34,006 nucleotides of DNA from Myxococcales bacterium (GTDB lineage: Bacteria; Myxococcota_A; Polyangia; Fen-1088), in the NCBI GenBank assembly GCA_003158395.1, contig PMIX01000126.1:1-34006 (forward strand), written 5' to 3'. The notes beneath the pieces are model-generated. The model searched no databases. It saw nothing but the letters and a program-made list of their open reading frames with translations, and was not told where the DNA came from. This document shows, one piece after another, positions 9,355-17,086 of the stretch; positions within the stretch are counted from its first letter, which is position 1; every line of letters begins with the position of its first letter. Both the position numbers and the translations under genes were made by a program.

Positions 9355-9594
9355 CCGGCCAACCCTGCCTGACTTGCCCCGGGGCACCGCGGCAAGCGTG
9401 ACGGGCCGGGTCCTGGCAAGTGGGTGGTGGTCAACGCCAAGGCCCGCACCTGAGGCCAGCAGCCAAAGGTGCGAGCGCCGGCATTCATGTCCGAGCCGCA
9501 TGTGACGATACTAGCTTGAGCGCGCCTTTCGCAGCACCTCTGCTGCGCGCGAACGCGTAAATAGGATCCGCTTACGGCGAGGAATGGCAAAGGA

Positions 9595-9702
9595 ATGGAC
9601 GGAACCCGGGAGAACAAGCACGGCGGCTTGCTGATTTGCGCCAGTGCCGTGAGCCAGGGAGCCACGTTCACCATCAAACTACCCATCGGTAGGGGAGCGT
9701 GA
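9595..9702 (+). pseudogene. Remnant of a histidine kinase C-terminus
   Basis: The 463-bp gap (9355-9817) before the intact kinase contains an in-frame stretch ending at TGA 9700-9702 whose last 28 codons read ENKHGGLLICASAVSQGATF then TIKLPIGRGA. This matches the usual end of HATPase domains, where a catalytic-domain tail reads approximately HGG-x-x-x-x-x-S-x-x-G-x-G-(S/T)-x-F-x-(I/V)-x-LP. The intact kinase downstream ends similarly (VDKHKGQLTFESEVGKGTCF). Upstream of the GG motif the frame degrades. Only about 36 codons remain, so this is a decayed fragment of a second sensor kinase. The rest of the gap shows nothing I could support. Confidence 0.6.
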
Positions 9703-9817
9703 TCCAGATCGTGGTGCCGATGGCGCGCTCAGATGCAAGCGGCACGATGCCGACGAGGCCGCGCCGTGTTGAACGGTGGGTGTGGCCGGCGTCGAATCTG
9801 GATAACGGAGATCCGGC

Positions 9818-11572
9818 ATGACGCCCCTTCGGACCAAGCTGGTTCGCACGTCGCTCATCACTCTGGGGGCGGTGGGGCTTGCCGTCGTGCTGGTCACGGT
9901 CATCCTGCAGCTGCGCATCTCACAGAGGAACCTCACGGCGAACTGGATCCATATCGAACGGGCGCTGGAGTCCAAGGGGCGCCTGCTGGTGGCCAACCAG
10001 GCGGTGGCCATGCGCGCGTTCGTGGCCGGCAACGGGTTCGCCGACGTGCGCCAGCTAATCCAACACACAATGGCCCACGAGGACGATCTCCTGTACGGCG
10101 CCTTCGTGGACCGGAACGGCCGGACCTGGGCCTACGGTGATCGCACCTCTCCGACTGCGGATCCGGTTCGAAACGTTGCCTGGCAGGGCATGCCGCCGCC
10201 ACCGCCGTACGCCGAGGAAGTGACGAGCCGCCGGGTGCGCTTCGGCGGTGACGAGATCGCCGAGTTCTCGGCCCGCATCGCGGTCGACGGACAGGACGCG
10301 GGCGTGGTCCGCTACGGCGTATCGCTGGCGGCCATGCGGAAGGCGCACCAGCAGGCACGCAGCGAAGCCCGGCGGGGGCTGATTGAGGCGATTGTACTCA
10401 TCGGCGGAATCGGCATTCTTGCGATGGGCCTGGGAGGTTTCACCATGCGTCGTCAGGCGGCGAGCATCACCAAACCCTTGGCCGAGCTGAGCCGCGCCGT
10501 GCAGGCGATCGCGAGCGGCCAATCTGGGATCCAGGTGAGCATCCACAGTGGCGACGAGATCGAGGTGCTCGGGACCTACTTCAACGTCATGGTGCAGTCC
10601 CTTGAGGCGTCGTATGCCGATCTCGCCCTTGCCAACCAGCAGTTGAGGCAGCAGATGAACGACCGCCTCCAGATGGAGATCGAGCTGCGGCAAGCGCAGA
10701 AGCTGGAAGCGGTCGGGCGGCTTGCAGCGGGGATCGCGCACGAGATCAACACGCCGACGCAGTATGTGAACGACAGCATCCACTTCGTGCGCGATTCCAT
10801 GGACAGTCTTCAACGACTGATCCAGCGCTATCGGGAAATCTGCGAAACGCTCTCGCGCGGCGAGGCAGCGGCGGAGACTGCGCGCGAGCTGTCGGATGCG
10901 GAGGAGGAGGCGGACCTGCCTTACCTTATGCAGGAGATACCGGCAGCCCTCGATCGATCGATCGAGGGACTGGCGCGCGTGTCCACCATCGTCCGATCGA
11001 TGAAAGAGTTCGCGCACCCGGGGCAGACGGAGATCGCGGCGGTGGATCTGAACCGGACGATCTCCACCACGCTGACCATCGCCCGCAACGAGTACAAGTA
11101 CGTAGCGGACTTGGAGACCTGCTTCGGCGAGCTTCCGCCGGTCCCCTGTTACGAGGGGGAATTCAACCAGGCCATCCTGAACATCGTGATCAACGCCGCG
11201 CACGCGGTCGGCGATGTGGCGGGGAAGACGGGAACCAAGGGGTGCATCACCGTCCGCACCGAGCGCGACGGCGACTTCGCTCTGGTCTCGGTCAGGGACA
11301 CCGGCGCGGGCATCCCTCCCGCGATCCGCGACCGCATCTTCGATCCTTTCTTCACCACCAAGGAGGTGGGGCGGGGAACGGGTCAGGGGTTGCCGATTGC
11401 GCGATCCGTGATCGTGGACAAGCACAAGGGACAGCTCACCTTCGAAAGCGAGGTTGGCAAAGGGACGTGCTTCTTCATCAGACTTCCGCTGCACTCCGTG
11501 GGCGGCGCCGACAACCAATCGCGCCGAGAAGCAGACAGCGCGCACGGAAAGCGAGAGCTGACGCATGGGTGA
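9818..11572 (+). CDS. Membrane sensor histidine kinase
   Basis: 584 aa, ATG with GGAG upstream. Order of parts: TM1 at about residues 11-32; a periplasmic sensor region of about 155 residues; TM2 at about 187-210 (IEAIVLIGGIGILAMGLGG); a HAMP segment (SITKPLAELSRAVQAIASG); a coiled-coil; then the phospho-acceptor box RLAAGIAHEINTPTQYVND with His about 308. The ATPase domain shows an N box (NQAILNIVINAAHAV, near 449), G1 (RDTGAGIP), F box (IFDPFFTTK) and G2 (GRGTGQGLPIA). It has no receiver domain. The gene overlaps the next one by 8 bp and heads a four-gene unit with two binding-protein-like genes and a TonB-dependent receptor, so the signal it senses probably depends on those proteins. No response regulator is adjacent. 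Confidence 0.92.
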   Translation: MTPLRTKLVRTSLITLGAVGLAVVLVTVILQLRISQRNLTANWIHIERALESKGRLLVANQAVAMRAFVAGNGFADVRQLIQHTMAHEDDLLYGAFVDRNGRTWAYGDRTSPTADPVRNVAWQGMPPPPPYAEEVTSRRVRFGGDEIAEFSARIAVDGQDAGVVRYGVSLAAMRKAHQQARSEARRGLIEAIVLIGGIGILAMGLGGFTMRRQAASITKPLAELSRAVQAIASGQSGIQVSIHSGDEIEVLGTYFNVMVQSLEASYADLALANQQLRQQMNDRLQMEIELRQAQKLEAVGRLAAGIAHEINTPTQYVNDSIHFVRDSMDSLQRLIQRYREICETLSRGEAAAETARELSDAEEEADLPYLMQEIPAALDRSIEGLARVSTIVRSMKEFAHPGQTEIAAVDLNRTISTTLTIARNEYKYVADLETCFGELPPVPCYEGEFNQAILNIVINAAHAVGDVAGKTGTKGCITVRTERDGDFALVSVRDTGAGIPPAIRDRIFDPFFTTKEVGRGTGQGLPIARSVIVDKHKGQLTFESEVGKGTCFFIRLPLHSVGGADNQSRREADSAHGKRELTHG

Positions 11573-12308
11573 GGGCGCGAAGTCCTGTCGGATTGCGCTC
11601 GCGCTCGTGGTGGCGGCGACGTTGGTCGCTGGCTCGGTCAGGGCGGCGGCGCCGGCGCTCGGGCAGAAGATCTATGTGTACCTGCCGAGCAATGTGCGCC
11701 CGCCGATGCTGCAGCGGGTGCTGGCTGCGGCCTTACCCGGGGCCGAGGTGATGGTGTTTCGGCACCTGCGCGACTTCGAGACCAGCGTCGAGGAAGCCCC
11801 GCCCGACTTCATCATCAGTGCTCGCCCCTTCGTCGACAGGTGCGACCGATGGAAGCCTGTGCTGCAAGGGTTCGCTGCGGAGCGGGCTGAGGAGCCCTAC
11901 GTCCTGGTATCGGTGGGCCGCGCGGTCGATCCGGCGGACATCCCAGACCTGGGGATCGGCGTGGTCGATCTGCTGGGGAAGAAAGGGATGCCCGTCCTGG
12001 TCGCCAGACTGCTTGGAACGACCGCGCTTCCCAAACTGATCCGCGTCGGCCAGCCAGAGGACCTGCTGCCGTTGCTCGAACTGGGATTCGCGGGCGCTGT
12101 GCTGATGCCCGCACGAGCGGTGCCATCGTTGCGCGAGAAGAGCGCGCTTGACTTGCGCGTGACCGAGCTGAAGGCCGCGTCGGTAGGCCTGCCTGCGGTG
12201 GGCGTTGCGGCCGGCGCTCCGGTCTCGACCGAGATGGAGCGCAGGCTGATGGGGCTTCCGCCCGCCGTGAAGGCGCTGCTGGGCGTGGATGACTGGAGGC
12301 GGCCGTGA
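11565..12308 (+). CDS. Periplasmic binding-protein-like protein of the kinase operon
   Basis: 247 aa, with a signal peptide (ALALVVAATLVAGSVRAAA). The start ATG lies 8 bp inside the kinase gene, implying translational coupling. The mature protein begins with a typical first strand (QKIYVYLPSNV) and alternates short strands and helices (PPDFIISARP, DIPDLGIGVVDLL, GFAGAVLMPARAV), which is the appearance of a small type-2 periplasmic binding protein fold. It is shorter than usual transport-associated binding proteins (about 300 aa). No ABC permease or ATPase gene is nearby. I infer a periplasmic ligand-sensing partner of the kinase rather than a transport component. The exact family and ligand are unknown. 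Confidence 0.75.
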   Translation: MGEGAKSCRIALALVVAATLVAGSVRAAAPALGQKIYVYLPSNVRPPMLQRVLAAALPGAEVMVFRHLRDFETSVEEAPPDFIISARPFVDRCDRWKPVLQGFAAERAEEPYVLVSVGRAVDPADIPDLGIGVVDLLGKKGMPVLVARLLGTTALPKLIRVGQPEDLLPLLELGFAGAVLMPARAVPSLREKSALDLRVTELKAASVGLPAVGVAAGAPVSTEMERRLMGLPPAVKALLGVDDWRRP

Positions 12309-13357
12309 GGGCGATGCTGGGTGTGATCCTGGTCGCGTTTGCGGCTGGCGCGGGCGAGGGCGACGCAAGTCCCACGCCTGACGGAGGGCACCCGGACGCG
12401 TCGGCCCGAGGGCTGGTGGACACGCCGGCAGCGGAAGGTACCGTGCTGGTGCTGGGACCGCAGATAGCCGCCGCGAACGAAGTGGTGAGCGGCCTTAGGG
12501 ACGAGCTTGCCGACCACTACCAGATCGTCGAGCGCAAGGTCACCGCCGCGACGTCGGTCGAGGTGCTGTCGCAGATCATCCGCGAGGTCGAGCCACGGGT
12601 ACTGGTGCTGCTCGACAACCCGACAGTGCGTCTGTACCGTGCGCTCCAGGCCGTGCAACCCCCGGGAACCCGGTTTCAGCCGGCGGTGGTGCTGATGGCG
12701 GCTTTCTTCGAACAGGCGTCGGCCGGCCTGCAAAATACCACTGGGATCTCGTACGAGGTTCCGGCAGTCATCGGCTTCGTGAACCTGCGCAGCCTGCTGG
12801 GTCGGCCGCTCCGCAAGGTCGGCGTTCTTTTCCGACATGGCTTCGAGGGCGTCGTCGCCCGCCAGGGCGAGCTGGCAGCCGCCGAGGGATTCACGCTCGC
12901 GGGGCGCGTCCTCGACGACGGGGATCGAGTAAAGGCGGTCAAACGTGGCCTGCGGAGGTTGCTCGACTACGACCATGTCGATGCACTCTGGGTGCTGAAC
13001 GACAGCGCGCTCTTGTTTCCGGAGTTGCTGGCGCGGGCGTGGCTGCCCGTACTTCGGCACGGGCATATACCCGTGATGGTGGGCGTGTCGTCCCTGGTGT
13101 CGGCGAAGCTGGCTTTCGGAATATTCGCGGTGCTCCCCGATCACCGCGCGCTGGGCAGGCAGGCGGCTGGGCTAGTCGACACTCTGGCCGAGGCGAATTG
13201 GGTGGTGGGCGCGCACCGCCCGCTGCTGCCTGTCGCCATCGAGAAGGTGCTCAACGTCGGGATGGCGCGTGCGCTGGCTCCGATCCGCGAGGAAAGGCTG
13301 CGCGAGGTGGATCGACTGATCGAGGCCGGGGCTGAAGAGGGGCAGCGGGAGCCATGA
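12305..13357 (+). CDS. ABC_sub_bind-like periplasmic protein
   Basis: 350 aa, using a GTG start that overlaps the previous stop (GTGA). An ATG at 12314 is a possible alternative, and both leave a short signal peptide (AMLGVILVAFAAGAG). The body resembles the ABC_sub_bind family (Pfam PF04392-type, TrpX-like): a beta strand TVLVLGPQIAAANEV, helix, VLVLLDNPTVRLYRAL, then AVVLMAAFFEQA, KVGVLFRHGFEG, DALWVLNDSALLFP, HIPVMVGVSSLVSAKLAFG. The residues that would contact a ligand cannot be named. It is the second binding-protein-like gene in the operon and probably works with its neighbours in sensing a ligand delivered by the TonB-dependent receptor. Confidence 0.78.
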   Translation: MRAMLGVILVAFAAGAGEGDASPTPDGGHPDASARGLVDTPAAEGTVLVLGPQIAAANEVVSGLRDELADHYQIVERKVTAATSVEVLSQIIREVEPRVLVLLDNPTVRLYRALQAVQPPGTRFQPAVVLMAAFFEQASAGLQNTTGISYEVPAVIGFVNLRSLLGRPLRKVGVLFRHGFEGVVARQGELAAAEGFTLAGRVLDDGDRVKAVKRGLRRLLDYDHVDALWVLNDSALLFPELLARAWLPVLRHGHIPVMVGVSSLVSAKLAFGIFAVLPDHRALGRQAAGLVDTLAEANWVVGAHRPLLPVAIEKVLNVGMARALAPIREERLREVDRLIEAGAEEGQREP

Positions 13358-15507
13358 GAATCGGCGCGAGACCGGCGGCGCCCAGCCGCCACACAATCAC
13401 GGCGGTTGCCGCCGTGTCTATTCTTGCCGCTTTAGGCGCGGCTGAAGCACGCGTGCTGGCCGCGCCCGCCGCGGATCGGAATGCCTCCGAGTCGACCGCG
13501 CCAGAGGCCGCGCGTCTACCGGTGCCTGTCAGTGGCGGCGACGGGGATGGGGTCTCGGACGTGGATCTGGGCAGCCTGCTGCAGATGGACGAGGTATCGG
13601 TGGCCTCGATCAAGACAACGGGCGTGCGCGAGGCCCCTGGCATCGTGTCTTTGCTGACCCGTGAGGAGATCGAAGCCTCCGGTGCGCGTGACCTGGTGGA
13701 CCTGTTGGAGATGATGCCCGGCTTTTTCGTCGGCGTCGACGTGCAAGGCAACCTGGGTCTCGGGATGCGCGGCAACTGGGGCCAGGAGGGCAAGATCCTC
13801 CTTATCATCGACGGTCAGGAGATCAACGAGACGGCGTACGGCACGGTCTCGATCGCGCACCACTTTCCGGTACAGGCGATCGAGCGTATCGAGATCATCC
13901 GCGGGCCCGGGTCGGCGATCTACGGTGGGTTTGCCGAGTTGGGCGTTGTGAAGGTAACCACACGTGGCGCCGAGCAAATCGAGGGCGTCGAGGTCCTGCA
14001 GCGAGCCGGCGTGGCGGTCGGGCGAGTGGGCACGGATGTCGCGCACCCATTTGTTGACACCTACCTCGCTGCCGGGCGCACCTACGGCGACTTCGAGCTG
14101 TCGCTGTCGCTGTTTGGTGGGTACAGCGTACAGAGCGAGGGAACCTATACCGACATCTTCGGCACCAGTTTCAATGCCGCCAACGCGTCGGCGCGCCGGC
14201 CGCTGCTGGCAAATTTGCAAGCCGCCTGGCGTGACTGGCGGCTGCGCTTCATCGCCGACGGTTTCACCTACCAGGCGCAGGACGACTTCGACGTGGCAGG
14301 AAGCGCGCCCACTCACTATCGCTTCGGCGGCATCTACGGCGATCTCACGACGGTTCTCCAGCTGGGCCGCAACCTGACGCTGACCCCTCGCCTGGCCTAC
14401 AAGATCCAGGAGTCGTACGTTACCCTGCCGGCCTCGGCAGCCGACCAACAGCGCATCATCGACGCCGGACTGCTTGAGCGGCTGCGCATGGACAGGGCGC
14501 TCGCAGGGATGATGCTTGGTTGGGATGCGCGCCCTAGCCTCAACGTCATCGCCGGCGCGGAAGCCTTTTCCGATGTAGGGCGCGCCGGTGGAACCCCCGG
14601 CGACGGCTCGTCCGTGCAGGGGACGCGAAGCCTATCCACCGTCGCCGCCTTTGGGCAGCTGCTGTGGAATACGCCCATCGCGAACATCACCGTGGGAGGC
14701 CGGGGCGAGCACCACAGCTACTTCGGTTGGTCGGCGGTGCCGCGCGTGGCGCTAACCCGTGTCTTCTCGTCGGGGCTGCACCTGAAGCTCCTGGGCAGCC
14801 AGGCCTACAAAAGCCCGACCTTCATGAACTACGCCCTTGAGCGTTCGATCGATCCGGCGAACCGCGTGCGGCCGGAGAGCACCAACGCCCTTGAGGCAGA
14901 GGTCGGGTACGGGTTGCCCACAGGGCTGCAGCTCGTGGTGGATGGCTTCCTCGGCACGATCAACCACCCCATCATCTACAGCTACGACCCGGCCACGGGC
15001 AAGGAGTCCTACTTCAACCGCGGTCGGACAGGTACCTATGGCGGCGAGGCGGAGCTGCGCTTTGGCGGCAGGAACGTGGCGGCGAGTGCCAGCTACTCCT
15101 ACTACCACGCGCTGGCCAGCATCCCCGAGGACTACCGGGTCGCGGGCGGCGGTGGCGCCACGCTGGGCGCTCCCCAGCACAAGGGCGTTGTGCGCGCGAG
15201 CTGGCGGCCGACGCGGCACTGGCTCTTCGGCGCCACAGCGATTGGTTCGGGTGTCCGCTACGCCGTGACCGGCATCAACCCTGTCGATCAGAGCTACCTC
15301 GTGACGACCGTCGGTGCCCGGCTGCTGCTCGGCCTGTCGGCACGTTGTCAGGACGTAGGGGTTCGGGGTCTGTTACTCGGCCTCAGCGTGAACGACCTGC
15401 TCGACAGCCGCGATGTCTTCGTGCAGCCGTACCGGGGCGGTCACGCTCCGCTGCCCGGCGTGGGACGCCAGGTGTTCCTCAGCCTCGGTTACGCCTGGGA
15501 GCGGTGA
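13354..15507 (+). CDS. TonB-dependent outer-membrane receptor
   Basis: 717 aa, start ATG overlapping the previous stop (ATGA). A signal peptide is followed by DLGSLLQMDEVSVASIKTTG, which matches the N-terminal block of the TonB-receptor subfamily whose members begin their plug with a DLSLEELxxxxVTSVSK-like stretch. The plug domain runs through REAPGIVSLLTREEIEASGA, DLLEMMPGF, ILLIIDGQEINE and IERIEIIRGPGSAIYGG, the last being the strongest plug signature. The remainder is an antiparallel beta-barrel with alternating aromatic strands, ending QVFLSLGYAWER, where the terminal aromatic-rich strand is typical. No TonB, ExbB or ExbD genes are adjacent. As the last gene of a kinase/binding-protein operon, it is likely the ligand gate for that system. 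Confidence 0.9.
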   Translation: MRIGARPAAPSRHTITAVAAVSILAALGAAEARVLAAPAADRNASESTAPEAARLPVPVSGGDGDGVSDVDLGSLLQMDEVSVASIKTTGVREAPGIVSLLTREEIEASGARDLVDLLEMMPGFFVGVDVQGNLGLGMRGNWGQEGKILLIIDGQEINETAYGTVSIAHHFPVQAIERIEIIRGPGSAIYGGFAELGVVKVTTRGAEQIEGVEVLQRAGVAVGRVGTDVAHPFVDTYLAAGRTYGDFELSLSLFGGYSVQSEGTYTDIFGTSFNAANASARRPLLANLQAAWRDWRLRFIADGFTYQAQDDFDVAGSAPTHYRFGGIYGDLTTVLQLGRNLTLTPRLAYKIQESYVTLPASAADQQRIIDAGLLERLRMDRALAGMMLGWDARPSLNVIAGAEAFSDVGRAGGTPGDGSSVQGTRSLSTVAAFGQLLWNTPIANITVGGRGEHHSYFGWSAVPRVALTRVFSSGLHLKLLGSQAYKSPTFMNYALERSIDPANRVRPESTNALEAEVGYGLPTGLQLVVDGFLGTINHPIIYSYDPATGKESYFNRGRTGTYGGEAELRFGGRNVAASASYSYYHALASIPEDYRVAGGGGATLGAPQHKGVVRASWRPTRHWLFGATAIGSGVRYAVTGINPVDQSYLVTTVGARLLLGLSARCQDVGVRGLLLGLSVNDLLDSRDVFVQPYRGGHAPLPGVGRQVFLSLGYAWER

Positions 15508-15593
15508 GGGCGCGGCGAGATCGAGATCAAGTGCCGCTCGGGCGTGAATCGAACCAGCAACGGTTGGATCGCGCTCCGTCAGATACTGGCTCG

Positions 15594-16769
15594 TCACGTG
15601 GTGGCGTCGGGGGAGCGCGGCTGCCCACTGTACGGGTGGCTCTCCACCACACGCAGTCGGGCGTGGGTAAGCCGCTCGATGTCGCGCAGAAAGGTGCGCT
15701 CACTCGGGTCGCAGAAAGATAGCGCGATTCCGGCGGCGCCCGCGCGGCCCGTGCGGCCGATCCGGTGCACGTAGTTCTCCGGTTCGTTGGGCAGCTCGAA
15801 GTTGATGACGTGGGTGATCCCGTCCACGTCGATCCCGCGCGAAGCAATGTCGGTGGCTACCAGCACACGCACGCTGCCCTTCTTGAAGCCAGCCAGGGCG
15901 CGCTCGCGCGCCGACTGGCTCTTGTTGCCGTGGATGGCCTCGGCTGTGCACACGCGGCCGCGGTTCAGGTGCTCGGCGACACGGTTGGCGCCGTGCTTGG
16001 TGCGGGTGAAGACCAGCACGCGGGCCATGGCCCGATCGCGCAGCACCTCCGCCAGCAGGTTGCGCTTGTGAGCTGACTGCACGTGCAGCACCCACTGGCT
16101 GACTTTCTCCGCCGTGCTGGCCGTGGGCGTGACCGAGACCGTCGCCGGATTGCGTAGCATCCCGCCGGCCAGCGCGACAATGTCGGGCGGCAAGGTGGCC
16201 GAGAAGAGCATGGTCTGGCGCTGCCGCGGCGTCGCGGCCACGATGCGCCGGATAGGCTGGATGAAGCCCATGTCCAACATCCGATCACCTTCATCGAGCA
16301 CCAGCGCCTCGACGGCGTCCAGCCGCACATGTCCCTGCTGCATGAGATCGAGCAGGCGGCCCGGTGTGGCCACCAGGATCTCAGCCCCACGCCGGATGCC
16401 GTCCACCTGCGGCTTCTGCCCGACCCCGCCGAACACCACCACGTGGCGCAGCGGAAGATTGCGGCCGTAGGTGGCGAAGCTGTCGCCGATCTGGGAGGCC
16501 AGCTCGCGCGTGGGCGCCAGCACCAGGGCGCGTGGGCCGCGCAGACCATCGCGCCGTGCAGAGGCAGCCAGGCGGGTCAGGATGGGGATGGCGAAGGCCG
16601 CAGTCTTGCCGGTGCCGGTTTGCGCGCAGCCGAGCAGGTCGCGGCCGGCAAGGAGCAACGGAATTGCCTGCGCTTGTATGGGCGTAGGCACTCTGTAACC
16701 CTCGGTGTGAAGTGCGCGGCGAATGGGATCGATGATGTCAAGCTGTGCAAAAGAGCTGATGGTATTCAT
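15594..16769 (-). CDS. rhlE: DEAD-box RNA helicase, RhlE type, with DEGD motif II
   Basis: The track ORF opens at 16898, but the ATG at 16769 begins the canonical N-terminus ([20 protein letters not shown]), so the protein is 391 aa. Motifs in order: Q motif ([11 protein letters not shown]), motif I AQTGTGKT (about 49-56), Ia [14 protein letters not shown], motif II DEGD (159-162), motif III SAT (190-192), motif [11 protein letters not shown] and motif [12 protein letters not shown]. The C-terminal tail beyond motif VI is short. Motif II reads DEGD rather than DEAD. The gene name follows the RhlE-like body. Such helicases remodel structured RNA in ribosome assembly and mRNA decay. It is on the minus strand, downstream of the lyase gene. 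Confidence 0.88.
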   Translation of the reverse strand: MNTISSFAQLDIIDPIRRALHTEGYRVPTPIQAQAIPLLLAGRDLLGCAQTGTGKTAAFAIPILTRLAASARRDGLRGPRALVLAPTRELASQIGDSFATYGRNLPLRHVVVFGGVGQKPQVDGIRRGAEILVATPGRLLDLMQQGHVRLDAVEALVLDEGDRMLDMGFIQPIRRIVAATPRQRQTMLFSATLPPDIVALAGGMLRNPATVSVTPTASTAEKVSQWVLHVQSAHKRNLLAEVLRDRAMARVLVFTRTKHGANRVAEHLNRGRVCTAEAIHGNKSQSARERALAGFKKGSVRVLVATDIASRGIDVDGITHVINFELPNEPENYVHRIGRTGRAGAAGIALSFCDPSERTFLRDIERLTHARLRVVESHPYSGQPRSPDATT

Positions 16770-17086
16770 TTTTCTCTCGGCAGTCCCCGAGAGACGCCAT
16801 CCGAGCCTGCCCTTACGCGCAACGATCCGAGACGACCACTTCGAGGTTGGTTGATAACTAGCAGCGGTAGTGATGCGGGCAAAAGCCCTCGGAGTCAAGG
16901 TTTTGATTCGCCGTCACTCCCCGCTCGCGGGACTCGTCCCACTCTTGCGCGCAACAGTCCGGAAGATGCGGACTCGCAAGAAGACAGAACGCAGTCGCAG
17001 CGACGTAGGTCAGAAACCCTTCCAAATACCTGGCAGAAGGGGGAAGGAAAGCACCCCAACCTCGACGAACCACCTCTTTCCGGCAA
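16770..17086 (-). other. Intergenic stretch upstream of the helicase gene
   Basis: This 317-bp gap separates two minus-strand genes, the lyase stop and the rhlE start. I see no coding frame, tRNA or convincing terminator. A short GGGC-AAAA-GCCC hairpin occurs near 16878-16889 without a U-tract. The region may serve as the 5' leader and promoter of the helicase gene, but I cannot name a promoter sequence with confidence. Confidence 0.3.

Noticed and set aside
10055-11566. Minus-strand ORF of 503 codons
   Set aside because: It is antisense to the kinase gene, which has all expected motifs in the other strand.
16870-16960. A possible tRNA-like end near 16.9 kb
   Set aside because: No cloverleaf with anticodon and T-loop could be built.
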